38,628 bases of DNA from NCBI GenBank assembly GCA_965646445.1, contig CBFFZW010000042.1, positions 1 through 38,628 on the forward strand, given 5' to 3'. Below the pieces are notes generated by a model. That model made no database searches. It was not told the DNA's origin and worked only from the letters and a program-made list of their open reading frames with translations. Shown here piece after piece: positions 16,956-25,613 of this stretch. The stretch is from UBA11524 sp965646445. Lineage in GTDB: Bacteria; Bacillota; Clostridia; Christensenellales; Aristaeellaceae. A program made the translations under genes and the position numbers. The stretch's first letter is position 1; every line of letters starts with the position of its first letter.

Positions 16956-17840
16956 ATGAAAAAGAAGAGCAGCCTGAAGAAGACAACCCTGTTTGACTAC
17001 GTCAATACCATTCTGATGATCCTCATTGGCATCATTGGTATCTGTCCGTTCCTGCACTTGATCGCCGTGGCGTTCTCCAGCGGCAATATGACCTCCCAGT
17101 ACCTGGTGGGGCTGTATCCGAAGGAGTTCTCCCTGGAAGCATTCAAGGAAGTGCTGGCGGACACGCGCATGATTAACGCCGTGGAAATCTCCGTCCTGCG
17201 CGTGTTCCTGGGTACGGTCATCACCATGGTATTGACGGTTCTGACGGCTTACCCTGTATCCCTGCCGCAGCGAGAGTTCGGGGCACGCAAGTTCTACGTC
17301 GTGTTCATGCTCATTACCATGATGTTCGGCGGCGGCCTGATCCCGGACTACATCCTCAAGTCCAACCTGGGCATGATCAACAGCATCTGGGTGCTGGTCA
17401 TCCCTGGCGCCATCCCGATTGCCAACGTCATCCTGATTATGAACTTCTTCCGCGGCATCCCCAGCAGTATCCGCGAGGCAGCGATGATCGACGGCGCGAG
17501 CGATTTCCGCACCCTGGTGCAGATTTACATTCCGCTTTCCCTTCCTTGCTTTGCCACGCTGACAACTTTCTGTATCATCGGCCACTGGAACGCATGGTTT
17601 GACGGTATGCTGTTCATGCGCAACGCGGATCTGTACCCGCTGCAGACCTTCCTGCAGGCGAAGATCGCCTCCATCAACAACATCAAGAACAATCAGGATG
17701 TGGAGCAGATGATGCTGGTCAGCAGCCGCAGCCTGATGTACGCCTACATTGGCCTTTCCTGTATTCCAATCATGCTGGTGTTCCCCATCCTTTCCAAGTA
17801 CGTCAAGAGCGGTCTGGTGCTTGGTTCGGTGAAGGAATAA
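16956..17840 (+). CDS. Sugar ABC transporter permease, YtcP type
   Basis: A 294-residue permease, the second half of the membrane channel. It has six hydrophobic helices and the EAA loop REAAMIDGASDFRTLVQIYI. The C-terminus ends FPILSKYVKSGLVLGSVKE, typical of the LplC/YtcP group. It starts 15 bases after the first permease. A 72-base gap with a short hairpin (ACGGAC with GTCCGT, about 17866-17887) separates it from the secreted protein downstream. Confidence 0.94.
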   Translation: MKKKSSLKKTTLFDYVNTILMILIGIIGICPFLHLIAVAFSSGNMTSQYLVGLYPKEFSLEAFKEVLADTRMINAVEISVLRVFLGTVITMVLTVLTAYPVSLPQREFGARKFYVVFMLITMMFGGGLIPDYILKSNLGMINSIWVLVIPGAIPIANVILIMNFFRGIPSSIREAAMIDGASDFRTLVQIYIPLSLPCFATLTTFCIIGHWNAWFDGMLFMRNADLYPLQTFLQAKIASINNIKNNQDVEQMMLVSSRSLMYAYIGLSCIPIMLVFPILSKYVKSGLVLGSVKE

Positions 17841-17912
17841 CGGCCAATCCTCACCATGTTCCAAACGGACAAATCCTCGGGTCCGTGAAAAATTAGTAAG
17901 GAGTGTAACATC

Positions 17913-18548
17913 ATGAAAAAGTATTTTGCTCTGTTCCTGGCTGCCCTGATGATGCTGGTTTCCTTCGCCGCGATGGCGGAAACGCCCGCGGAGCCCCTGT
18001 ATATCTACAACCCCGAGACCGCCGCTGAGGAGTGGAGCTCCTTCACCGGCACCTGGTCCTTCACCGAGGACGGCATTTCCTGCGAGAACGACGGCAACGA
18101 TGTGTGGTACTTCGCGTTCATCGGCGTCGACAAGGGCTGGACTGACTATGTGGTCGAGATGGACATGCAGTGGTGCATGGAAGGCGGCATTCTGTTCCGC
18201 GTGACCGATCCCGCTCCTGGCATCGACACCTTCGGCGGTTACTATGTCGGCTATGACTCCGCTTGGGCTTTCTTCGGCATGGACAACGATGACAGCTGGA
18301 TGAGCGTGGGCACGGCTGGCCCCGACGCTCCCTCTGCCGCCGCCACCCCCTATGCTGACGAAATGCACTGGAAGCTCGTCGTGAAGGGCGATATCGCCAC
18401 CCTGTACATTGACGACATGGAAGTTCCCTACATGTCCATGCAGGACAGCACCTATACCTCCGGCGGCGTGGGCGTCCGCGTGAAGGCCGTCGCTGGCGAT
18501 GATCCCTGCTACTTCAAGAACCTGACTGTGTACCCCATCGCTGAGTAA
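17913..18548 (+). CDS. Secreted single-domain beta-sandwich protein, probably glycan-binding
   Basis: 211 residues. A clear signal peptide (about 1-22, LFLAALMMLVSFAAMA, cleavage before ETPAEP) is followed by one concanavalin-like domain. It resembles the C-terminal module of the GH43 enzyme encoded at 22562-24061: both have an EMDMQW/SVDMRM strand, an LRASD/LFRVTD strand, a W-x-L-x-V turn, a dimeric D-D-x-x-V strand and the closing FKNLTV/FKNMHV. No catalytic residues are evident, so it probably binds the glycan substrate at the surface. AAGGAG precedes the ATG, and a strong terminator follows. Confidence 0.82.
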   Translation: MKKYFALFLAALMMLVSFAAMAETPAEPLYIYNPETAAEEWSSFTGTWSFTEDGISCENDGNDVWYFAFIGVDKGWTDYVVEMDMQWCMEGGILFRVTDPAPGIDTFGGYYVGYDSAWAFFGMDNDDSWMSVGTAGPDAPSAAATPYADEMHWKLVVKGDIATLYIDDMEVPYMSMQDSTYTSGGVGVRVKAVAGDDPCYFKNLTVYPIAE

Positions 18549-18580
18549 TCTGCCCTTGTGAAGCAGAACGATCAGTACAA

Positions 18581-18643
18581 TGCCCTGCCTGTGGGACGGA
18601 CGGCGCGAGGATCCGTCCCCTCGCAGGCAGGCATTTCTTGTTT
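18581..18643 (+). terminator. Intrinsic terminator ending the importer transcript
   Basis: TGCCCTGCCTG (18581-18591, one bulge) pairs with CAGGCAGGCA (18624-18633), with an inner GGACGGA/TCCGTCC helix, followed by TTTCTTGTTT. It separates the importer genes from the hydrolases downstream. Confidence 0.88.
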
Positions 18644-18691
18644 CGCAGGATTTTCTATGATAAGGGGACGTTGCGCTGACATGGGTGTATC

Positions 18692-19125
18692 ATGCTTTGC
18701 CTGATGCTCGCAGCTGCCCCGCTGTGCTCGGCTCTGCCTGCCGCTTCGGCGGAAAACATGGAGCCCCTAAAACCATCATGCTTTGATGGACGATGTACAT
18801 TCCTTCTGCCCGGAAGCCGAAATCATCTGCTTCATGACCAGGCTATCACAAAAGCAACTAAGGAAAAAACTGACCAACGAGGTTCATTGCAGACATGACT
18901 TTCTTCTCCGCACTCACCGATTCCGATGTGAGCGCGCTGAACTTTAACAATGAAGATTACAAGGCTGTTGCCGTCGAAAACGTGAAGGATGCCCTGGCAC
19001 AGCCTTTCGACGCGACGTTCTTCCGGTGTACGCCAGCGATGCCGCGCTATGAAATATCCCGACGGATTCCCTGTACGCCCCGGATGGCGGCTGGAAGGCT
19101 TATAACGCTGGAAGAAATCCCATAA
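18692..19125 (+). pseudogene. Decayed gene for a secreted protein (unrecognised)
   Basis: The first frame opens with a good signal-peptide-like stretch (MLCLMLAAAPLCSALPAASA, 1-20) and soon becomes unlike protein. A second frame from 18895 holds a protein-like segment (about residues 1-42, LTDSDVSALNFNNEDYKAVA onward). A third frame near 19020-19105 reads VYASDAAL, stop, NIPTDSLYAPDGGWKAYNAG. Such frame hopping fits a degraded gene. No ribosome binding site, intact domain or family was recognised, and the 514-base gap between the terminator and the next gene otherwise holds nothing clear. Confidence 0.5.
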
Positions 19126-19163
19126 CGCATTCCGCGAAAAAAATCGTGTAAAGGAGTTACCGT

Positions 19164-20765
19164 ATGAAAAACAGATTGGTGTGTGTACTGCTATCCTTCG
19201 TGCTGCTGCTCGGCGCCTGCCCCGCCCTGGCTGAGACCCCGGTGCTTACACTGGCAGATGACCGCTACGCCACCAGCGAGCAGACGGTGGGATTGACTGT
19301 TTCGGCCGATGCGATCAACACGGTCAAGGGAGGCGTCTTTGGCGCGAACAATGGCTACCGCAAGGGCGGTTACGGCATCTATGATGAAGAAAGCCGCACG
19401 TTCAACCAGGGGATGCTGGATATGATCCGTGCAAGCGGCAGCACCCACATCCGCCAGCCTGGCGGTACGGAAGGCGACTATTTCCACTGGTACGAGACGG
19501 TCGGCCCGGTGGAGGATCGTATTCCGCAGATTAACCCTTTTTCCTCCCACTATCCCACCTATACGAAAAAGGACGGCGAGCTCTACGACGTCATCTTCGG
19601 CCCTGACGAATGGATTGCGCTGTGCAAGGAGGTCGGTATTGGCCTGACCATCCAGCTCAACGCCGGTACCGGCACCCCCCAGGAGGCGGTGGATTTCATC
19701 CGCTATTGCCTGGACAGCGGTGTGGATATTGAAAGCATTGCTGTGGGCAATGAGGTCTGTATGCAGGAGGAACGCGTGGAGGGCATCACCGTTACCTGCG
19801 GCCCGGAGGATTACGTTGCCTTCTACAACGAAGTGCTGGCCCTCATGGGCGAGGAAATGCTGGCCGAGCTGGATGCCAAGGGCATTCCCTTCGGCTGCAT
19901 CGGCCTGCCCGGTTCTCATGTGCTGTCCATCCACCGCAAGTGGGACGATACCGTGCTGTCCGGCGTGAATGTCCCTGCCGACTTCATTGATATCCACATT
20001 GGCTACTCTCCCTTCAATGTCAACCTGAGCGAGGCCACGGAGGAGCAGATCCACTTAACGCTGATGGCCACTCACGCCTATGTGAAAAAGTTGCTGGACA
20101 TGGAGGTCAAGAGCATCGAGAAGGCTTCGCCCGACACGATGATCAAGATGTCTGAGTTCGGCCCCCTGGGCAACGGTTTCTGCTATGGTACCGCCGGCTC
20201 GCTGTATCTGGCATCCTTCTTACAGACCGTGCTGGCCGAGCCCAGGGTGTTCAGCGCGGATTACCTGCCCCTGTGCTTCGCCGATACCTCCCGCAATACC
20301 CTGATTGGCGCCAACACCGCAAGCGATGCATACTGGACCAACACCTTGGGCTATGTCTTCAAGCTGTATGCCGATCAGACCGGCCGCGACGTGCTGGCGA
20401 CGACCAGTGAAAACAGCGGCACCTTCAAGGCACAGGCCACGGGCCTGATCCCGCGTCTGCTGAATGTGGAAGAGGGCGACGGCGCCGTGTACTTTGATTC
20501 CGCGGCCGGTGAGGGCAGCATCTTCCTGATCAACCGCGCCTATCGGAACAACACCGTCTTCGATGTGACGCTGCCCTTTGAAAACGCGAAGATCATCCAT
20601 GTGACCGAACTGTGGAACGAGGATTACTCCAAGTGCAATACCCAGGAGGAGCCGCAAGCCGTTGTGCCGGTGGAGGTTGCCTGCGATGTACAGCCGTCGC
20701 AGGGCAAGATCGCCGTGGCGGTGAAGCCTGTGTCCCTGGTGAAGATTGACTTTGTGATTGAATGA
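19164..20765 (+). CDS. Secreted GH51-like glycoside hydrolase (probable arabinofuranosidase)
   Basis: 533 residues. The signal region (1-23) could be cut by signal peptidase I (ALA-ETP) or, given LGAC19, be a lipoprotein. The catalytic barrel has clan GH-A features: a glycone-side loop QPGGTEGDYFHWYETVGP that parallels RWPGGCFAETYDWRDGIGP of the genuine GH51 at 24054, the acid/base in AVGNEVC (Glu197) and a candidate nucleophile in KMSEFGPLG (Glu331). A C-terminal beta domain covers about 430-533. AAGGAG precedes the ATG. The enzyme probably trims arabinofuranosyl or similar side chains outside the cell. The exact family is uncertain, since similarity to GH51 is only partial. Confidence 0.78.
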   Translation: MKNRLVCVLLSFVLLLGACPALAETPVLTLADDRYATSEQTVGLTVSADAINTVKGGVFGANNGYRKGGYGIYDEESRTFNQGMLDMIRASGSTHIRQPGGTEGDYFHWYETVGPVEDRIPQINPFSSHYPTYTKKDGELYDVIFGPDEWIALCKEVGIGLTIQLNAGTGTPQEAVDFIRYCLDSGVDIESIAVGNEVCMQEERVEGITVTCGPEDYVAFYNEVLALMGEEMLAELDAKGIPFGCIGLPGSHVLSIHRKWDDTVLSGVNVPADFIDIHIGYSPFNVNLSEATEEQIHLTLMATHAYVKKLLDMEVKSIEKASPDTMIKMSEFGPLGNGFCYGTAGSLYLASFLQTVLAEPRVFSADYLPLCFADTSRNTLIGANTASDAYWTNTLGYVFKLYADQTGRDVLATTSENSGTFKAQATGLIPRLLNVEEGDGAVYFDSAAGEGSIFLINRAYRNNTVFDVTLPFENAKIIHVTELWNEDYSKCNTQEEPQAVVPVEVACDVQPSQGKIAVAVKPVSLVKIDFVIE

Positions 20766-20790
20766 CCCGAACAGCAGGAGAAGCAAGAAG

Positions 20791-22388
20791 ATGCGCAGGA
20801 AAATGGCATGGCTGCTGACACTGGCGCTGCTGCTCGGCTGCGGGTCGGCCATGGCGGAAACGACCATGGATCTGTCTTACAGCCGATATGCAGTCAGCGA
20901 TCAGGTTGCCGTGGTGACGGTGGAAAACACGGCGATCAATACGGTCAGGAAAGGCATCTTTGGCGCCAACACCAGCTACCGCGGCGGCGGCTACGGCCTG
21001 TACGAGGAGGAGACCCTGACCTTCAACGAGACACTCATGCGGCAGCTGCGCGATTCCGGCGTAACCGTGGTACGGCTTCCCGGCGGTATCGAGGGCGACT
21101 ACTTCCACTGGTATGAGTCCGTGGGGCCCATTGAAAACCGCGTCCCGCAGATTGACTGCTTCTCCAAGGATTATCCAACCTACACGCTGGAAAATGGCGC
21201 GCCCTACCTGGTGGCGTTCGGCCCGGACGAGTGGATCGCGCTATGCAGCATGACCGACACCGCGCTGGCCATCCAGCTCAACGCCGGCAACGGTACGCCC
21301 CAGGAGGCGGTGGACTTCATCCGCTACTGCCTGGACAGCGGCGTCGCCATGGACGACATCACCGTCGGCAACGAGGTCTGTATGGCGGAGGAGCGCGTTT
21401 CCGGCATCCGTGTGACCAAGACGCCCGAAGCGTATGTGGACTTCTACCTGGAAGTGTATGACCTGATGGGGGAGGAAACGCGCCAGGAACTGGCGGATCG
21501 CGGCATTCCCTTCGGCTGCATCGGCATCCCCAAGTCCCATCCGCTGTGCAAGTACCACGATTGGGATGACGTGGTGCTGGCCGCACTGAACGGCAAGACC
21601 GATTTCATTGACATCCATGTGGCTTACTCACCTTACTATGTGTCCGGCAACAACAACGAGCAGATCATCAAATGTCTGCTGGCCAGCGCGGACCGGGTGC
21701 GCAGGCATTTGGATGTGGAGATTAAGTCGCTGGAGCAGCATGCGCCCAATGTGAAGATTGCCATCTCCGAGCATGGCCCCCTGGGTGGGATCCTTACACC
21801 TCCGGTATGCCCGGCGGTATGTATCTGGCGGGATTCTTCCATGTGGTGCTGGCGGAAGAACGGGTTATCAGCGCGGATTATCTCCCCTTGACCAACCATC
21901 CTGCGGCCAACAATCTGCTGGGCTACTACAACGAGCTGGGCGAGAACATTTCCTGGGACAACGTGGTGTCCATGGTGTTCCGTATGTATGCCGAGCAGAT
22001 CGGCCGCGAGGTGCTGGATACCCGGGTCACGGGCGCAAAGACGTTCACCGCACCTGCCGTTGGCCTGATGACGGCCACACGCGGCGTATCCGAGGGCGAC
22101 GCGGCGGTGTACTTCAGCCGTGAAACCGGCGAGGGCGCCCTGTTCATTCTCAACAGGGCTTACAAGGAGAACACCGCCTTCGACATTACCCTGCCCTTTG
22201 GCGCGGTGGAAATCACGGCCGTGACCGAGCTGTTCACCCCCAATAACATCATGTACAACAGCAATGCCCACCCTGCCATGGTCAAGCCCACAGAATACGG
22301 CGAATACCGCGGCGTGGCGGAGGACGGTCATCTGATCGTCACGACCAAGCCTGTTTCCCTGGTCAGGATTGACTTTGCAACGAAGTAA
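20791..22388 (+). pseudogene. Second secreted GH51-like hydrolase, interrupted by a frameshift
   Basis: A close tandem paralogue of the preceding gene, starting 25 bases after it. The first frame (ATG 20791) encodes a signal with a good lipobox (LLLGC), the loop LPGGIEGDYFHWYESVGP, the acid/base GNEVC and the nucleophile region ISEHGPLG. It then leaves homology near 21785. The matching sequence resumes at once in the -1 frame (GWDPYTSGMPGGMYLAGF) and runs to the stop at 22388, covering the rest of the barrel and the C-terminal domain. A single missing base near 21783-21790 would explain it. Either the gene is recently inactivated or the sequence has an error there. The nucleophile Glu is encoded before the break. 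Confidence 0.82.
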
Positions 22389-22561
22389 GCAAGCAACGGA
22401 GCGGCGCACGCACGCAGGAACCGCATGGCAGGGAAGCCGGCCAAAGAAACCTGCGAGGCTGCGCCGCGCCCCACGAAAATGCCGATTCCCTTATCCAATG
22501 GATTTTCAGGTATCCGCCGCGCAATCAAAGCCCCTTGGGGGGCGGGGAAAGGAACAAAAGC

Positions 22562-24061
22562 ATGCAGACTTATGTGAATCCCCTCTGTGGAGGACAGGAT
22601 CCCTATTTCATGAAGGCGCCGGATGGGCTGTATTACAGCGTGTTCAACGGCGGCAATGGCGGTACAAGCCTGTATGTGGCGGTATCCGACCGTCTGAGCG
22701 AACCCGGCGTTGCCCACCGGGTGTGGACGGCTGTGGACGGCGAATGGAATTCGGCGACGGTCTGGGCGCCGGAAATCCATTACCTGCGCGGGAAGTACTA
22801 CATTTACTATACTTCCGCGGTGATGGATAGCGGTGTCGCCAGCTGGGCCACCCGCCGCCTTGGCGTGCTGGAGGCCGAGCATCCGCTGGGGCCGTACAAG
22901 GACTGTGGCCGTCTGGAACTGGGCGAGGAAATGTCCATTGACGGTACGGTGCTGGAGATGCCGGATGGCCGACTGTTCTTTGTGTACATGCGCAATCTTC
23001 GCTTTGGGGATTCGCTCAACACGCTGTGCATCGCGCCGATGGAATCGCCCGTGAAGATTTCCGGTGAGCCGGTGCTGCTCTCCCGCCCCCAGTACCCCTG
23101 GGAGGAGTTCGTCAACGAGGGCCCCGAGGCGCTGGTGCATGACGGCAAAATCATGATCGTCTATTCCGCCCACGGCGCGCATATTCCGAATTACTGCCTG
23201 GCGCTGCTGGTGTGCGAGCGGCCGGATGACGCGCTCAATCCTGCTTCCTGGAAGAAGTATGACGTTCCGTCCTTCTCTCAGGGGAACGGCGTATTGGGCC
23301 CTGGTCATGCCAGCATGACCGTTTCTCCCGACGGCACGACGCCATACCTGGTGTACCACTGCAAGTCCAATGCCAACAGCCAGTTCGGCGAACCGGGCAG
23401 TATGCACCGTATGGTCTGTGTGCAGCCCTTTGGCTGGCATGAGGACGGTACCCCTGATTTCGGCAGGCCGCTGCCGTTGGGCGAACCCATGCCTCTGCCC
23501 CCGGGGGAAAGGGAGGATAAGCCCGGTACGGTGCTCGATAACGCGATTCGCACAAAAAACGAGCATCTCATTTCCTACACCGGCAGGGAGTATGTTCAGA
23601 TTGTGGAGGATACGCTCTACCTGGATGGCTGCTACCGCCCGGAATACGGCGGCAAGGTGATGATCCGCAACCTTCGCTGGGATAACGCGGAGCTCTCCGT
23701 GGATATGCGAATGCCGGACGGCGAATGCGCGGGCGTGATCCTGCGCGCAAGCGATGTCGGCGCGCGAAAGTTCCTGATGCACGGCTATGTCGCAGCCCTG
23801 TCGCCCCGGTTTGGCCTGGAGATTCTCCGTCTGGATGGCGGCGAACCCACCCGGTTGGCCATTGCGCCGGTGCGCAAGTTCCACGGCGACTGGCTGACGC
23901 TGCATGTGCGTATGCAGGGAAATGAGATCACCGCGCGCGTGGATGACGTGACGGTGAATGTCAAGGATGCGACGTATTCCGCGGGCCGTATCGGTCTGGT
24001 AGCGGACGGAGATTTGGGTTGGTTCAAAAATATGCATGTGGAGGCAATTTCAAATGACTAA
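22562..24061 (+). CDS. GH43-family hydrolase with C-terminal beta-sandwich module, cytosolic
   Basis: 499 residues with no signal peptide, so it acts in the cytosol. The five-bladed propeller (about 4-330) shows the GH43 triad: general base Asp13 in GGQDPYF, Asp128 in SIDGTVLEMPDG, and general acid Glu187 in VNEGPEAL; the WAPEIHYLRGKYYIYYT block is typical. Residues about 360-499 form a concanavalin-like module like the secreted protein at 17913. Likely activity is removal of arabinofuranosyl or xylosyl units from imported oligosaccharides. Its stop overlaps the start of the GH51 gene by eight bases, so the two are coupled. About 175 bases upstream hold nothing recognisable. Confidence 0.9.
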   Translation: MQTYVNPLCGGQDPYFMKAPDGLYYSVFNGGNGGTSLYVAVSDRLSEPGVAHRVWTAVDGEWNSATVWAPEIHYLRGKYYIYYTSAVMDSGVASWATRRLGVLEAEHPLGPYKDCGRLELGEEMSIDGTVLEMPDGRLFFVYMRNLRFGDSLNTLCIAPMESPVKISGEPVLLSRPQYPWEEFVNEGPEALVHDGKIMIVYSAHGAHIPNYCLALLVCERPDDALNPASWKKYDVPSFSQGNGVLGPGHASMTVSPDGTTPYLVYHCKSNANSQFGEPGSMHRMVCVQPFGWHEDGTPDFGRPLPLGEPMPLPPGEREDKPGTVLDNAIRTKNEHLISYTGREYVQIVEDTLYLDGCYRPEYGGKVMIRNLRWDNAELSVDMRMPDGECAGVILRASDVGARKFLMHGYVAALSPRFGLEILRLDGGEPTRLAIAPVRKFHGDWLTLHVRMQGNEITARVDDVTVNVKDATYSAGRIGLVADGDLGWFKNMHVEAISND

Positions 24062-25562
24062 GATTATGCTGGACTTCAGCCGCTCCCGCGGTACCATCGC
24101 GCCGGAACTGTACGGCCATTTCGCTGAGCACATCGGCGGCGTTTTCTATGACGGCCTTTGGGTGGGTGAGGATAGCAAGGTGGAAAACATCCATGGTTTC
24201 CGCAAGGCCATGGTGGATAGCTTCAAGAAAATCGCTCCGCCGGTGCTGCGCTGGCCGGGCGGCTGCTTTGCTGAGACGTACGACTGGCGGGACGGTATCG
24301 GCCCCCGCGAGCAGCGTCCGCGCCGTGTCAACTGGTGGAATTACTGCGATGGCCGCATTGAGTCCAACCAGGTTGGCACCCATGAGTTCATGGAGCTGTG
24401 CCGCCTGGTGGGGGCAGAGCCCTATGTGGCCGCCAACATGACCACCGTTAGCCCGCTGCATGTGCGCGACTGGATTGAGTACTGCAACATGCCCGCCGGC
24501 ACCACCACCTTGGCGGATGAGCGTGCCGTCAACGGCGATGCGGAACCCTTCAACGTTCGCTACTGGGGCATTGGCAACGAGAACTGGGGCGGCGGCGGTC
24601 AGATGACGCCCGAGCACTGCGCGGACGAGTTCATCCGTTTCACCACCGTATGCCGTCCGCTGCTGCCCCTCAAGCCCCGTTTCATCATGTGCGGCGCCAA
24701 TGGTCATGACCTGGATTGGACCCGCCGCCTGATGAAGCAGTGGGCCGGCCGCCCTTGGCACGAAACGCCGGCCTGGGGCATGTGCGTACACTACTATACC
24801 AACGCGCTGTCCGGCAAGGATGACGTCAACTTTGACGAGGCTGGCTGGTACGATGAGCTGTTCCGTGCGGACTTCATGCGCCATATCGTGGACGATCACC
24901 GCGCGATCATGGATGATTACGATCCCGACCGCAAGCTGAAGATGGTTGTGGACGAGTGGGGCAACTGGCATATCGACGGTACCGGCCCCAGCAAGGGCTA
25001 TAACCTCTTCGAGCAGCAGAGCAATATGCGCGACGCGACCGTGGCGGCACTGACGCTGAACTTCTTCAACAACCGCTGCGATGTGGTTGGTATGGCCAAC
25101 GTGGCCCAGCTGTGCAACAACCTGCACTCCTTGTACCTGGCCGGAGGCGAGCATATGGTGGAGACGCCCAACTACCATGTGTTTGATATGTTCCAGGGTC
25201 ACAAGGGGGGGCGGCACATTGAGGCAACGGTGGACGCCCGTGTGCTGGAGAACGAAAAGTATGATCCCATGTCCCTGCTCAGCGCCTCCGCTTCCGTCAA
25301 GGACGGTGTGCTGACGCTGACCATGGCCAACATGGAGCTGGCTTCTTCCGTGGACGTCAGCCTGGCTGCCCTGAACGGCAGCATCGCCGGCAAGGGTACC
25401 CTGCGCATCCTGCGGCATGAGGATCCCATGACCTGCAATACCTTCGAGAACCCCAATGCCGTCGTCCCCACCGAACAGACCGTCACCCTGACGGAGGATG
25501 CCTGCATTACTCTGCCCGCCGCGTCCATCGCGGTGCTGACGGTGAAGCTGGAGAACAAGTAA
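24054..25562 (+). CDS. GH51 alpha-L-arabinofuranosidase, cytosolic
   Basis: 502 residues, the normal length of intracellular GH51 enzymes, and no signal peptide. The (beta/alpha)8 barrel has RWPGGCFAETYDWRDGIGP (66-84), the acid/base Glu176 in YWGIGNENWGGGG and the nucleophile Glu301 in VVDEWGNW; a C-terminal jelly-roll covers about 390-502. It releases L-arabinose from the non-reducing ends of arabinan or arabinoxylan fragments. The start at 24054 is set by GGAGG nine bases upstream, inside the end of the GH43 gene. It is followed 51 bases later by the glycyl radical enzyme. Confidence 0.95.
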   Translation: MTKIMLDFSRSRGTIAPELYGHFAEHIGGVFYDGLWVGEDSKVENIHGFRKAMVDSFKKIAPPVLRWPGGCFAETYDWRDGIGPREQRPRRVNWWNYCDGRIESNQVGTHEFMELCRLVGAEPYVAANMTTVSPLHVRDWIEYCNMPAGTTTLADERAVNGDAEPFNVRYWGIGNENWGGGGQMTPEHCADEFIRFTTVCRPLLPLKPRFIMCGANGHDLDWTRRLMKQWAGRPWHETPAWGMCVHYYTNALSGKDDVNFDEAGWYDELFRADFMRHIVDDHRAIMDDYDPDRKLKMVVDEWGNWHIDGTGPSKGYNLFEQQSNMRDATVAALTLNFFNNRCDVVGMANVAQLCNNLHSLYLAGGEHMVETPNYHVFDMFQGHKGGRHIEATVDARVLENEKYDPMSLLSASASVKDGVLTLTMANMELASSVDVSLAALNGSIAGKGTLRILRHEDPMTCNTFENPNAVVPTEQTVTLTEDACITLPAASIAVLTVKLENK

Positions 25563-25613
25563 GATACGCGGCGGCGCCCATACGGCGATGTCGCCGCAAC
25601 GGAGGAAACGAGC

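Noticed and set aside
21775..21891. Programmed -1 frameshifting in the second GH51-like gene.
   Set aside because: No proper slippery heptamer in the reading frame and no evident downstream stimulator; the neighbouring paralogue is encoded in one frame. A simple one-base loss or sequence error is more likely.
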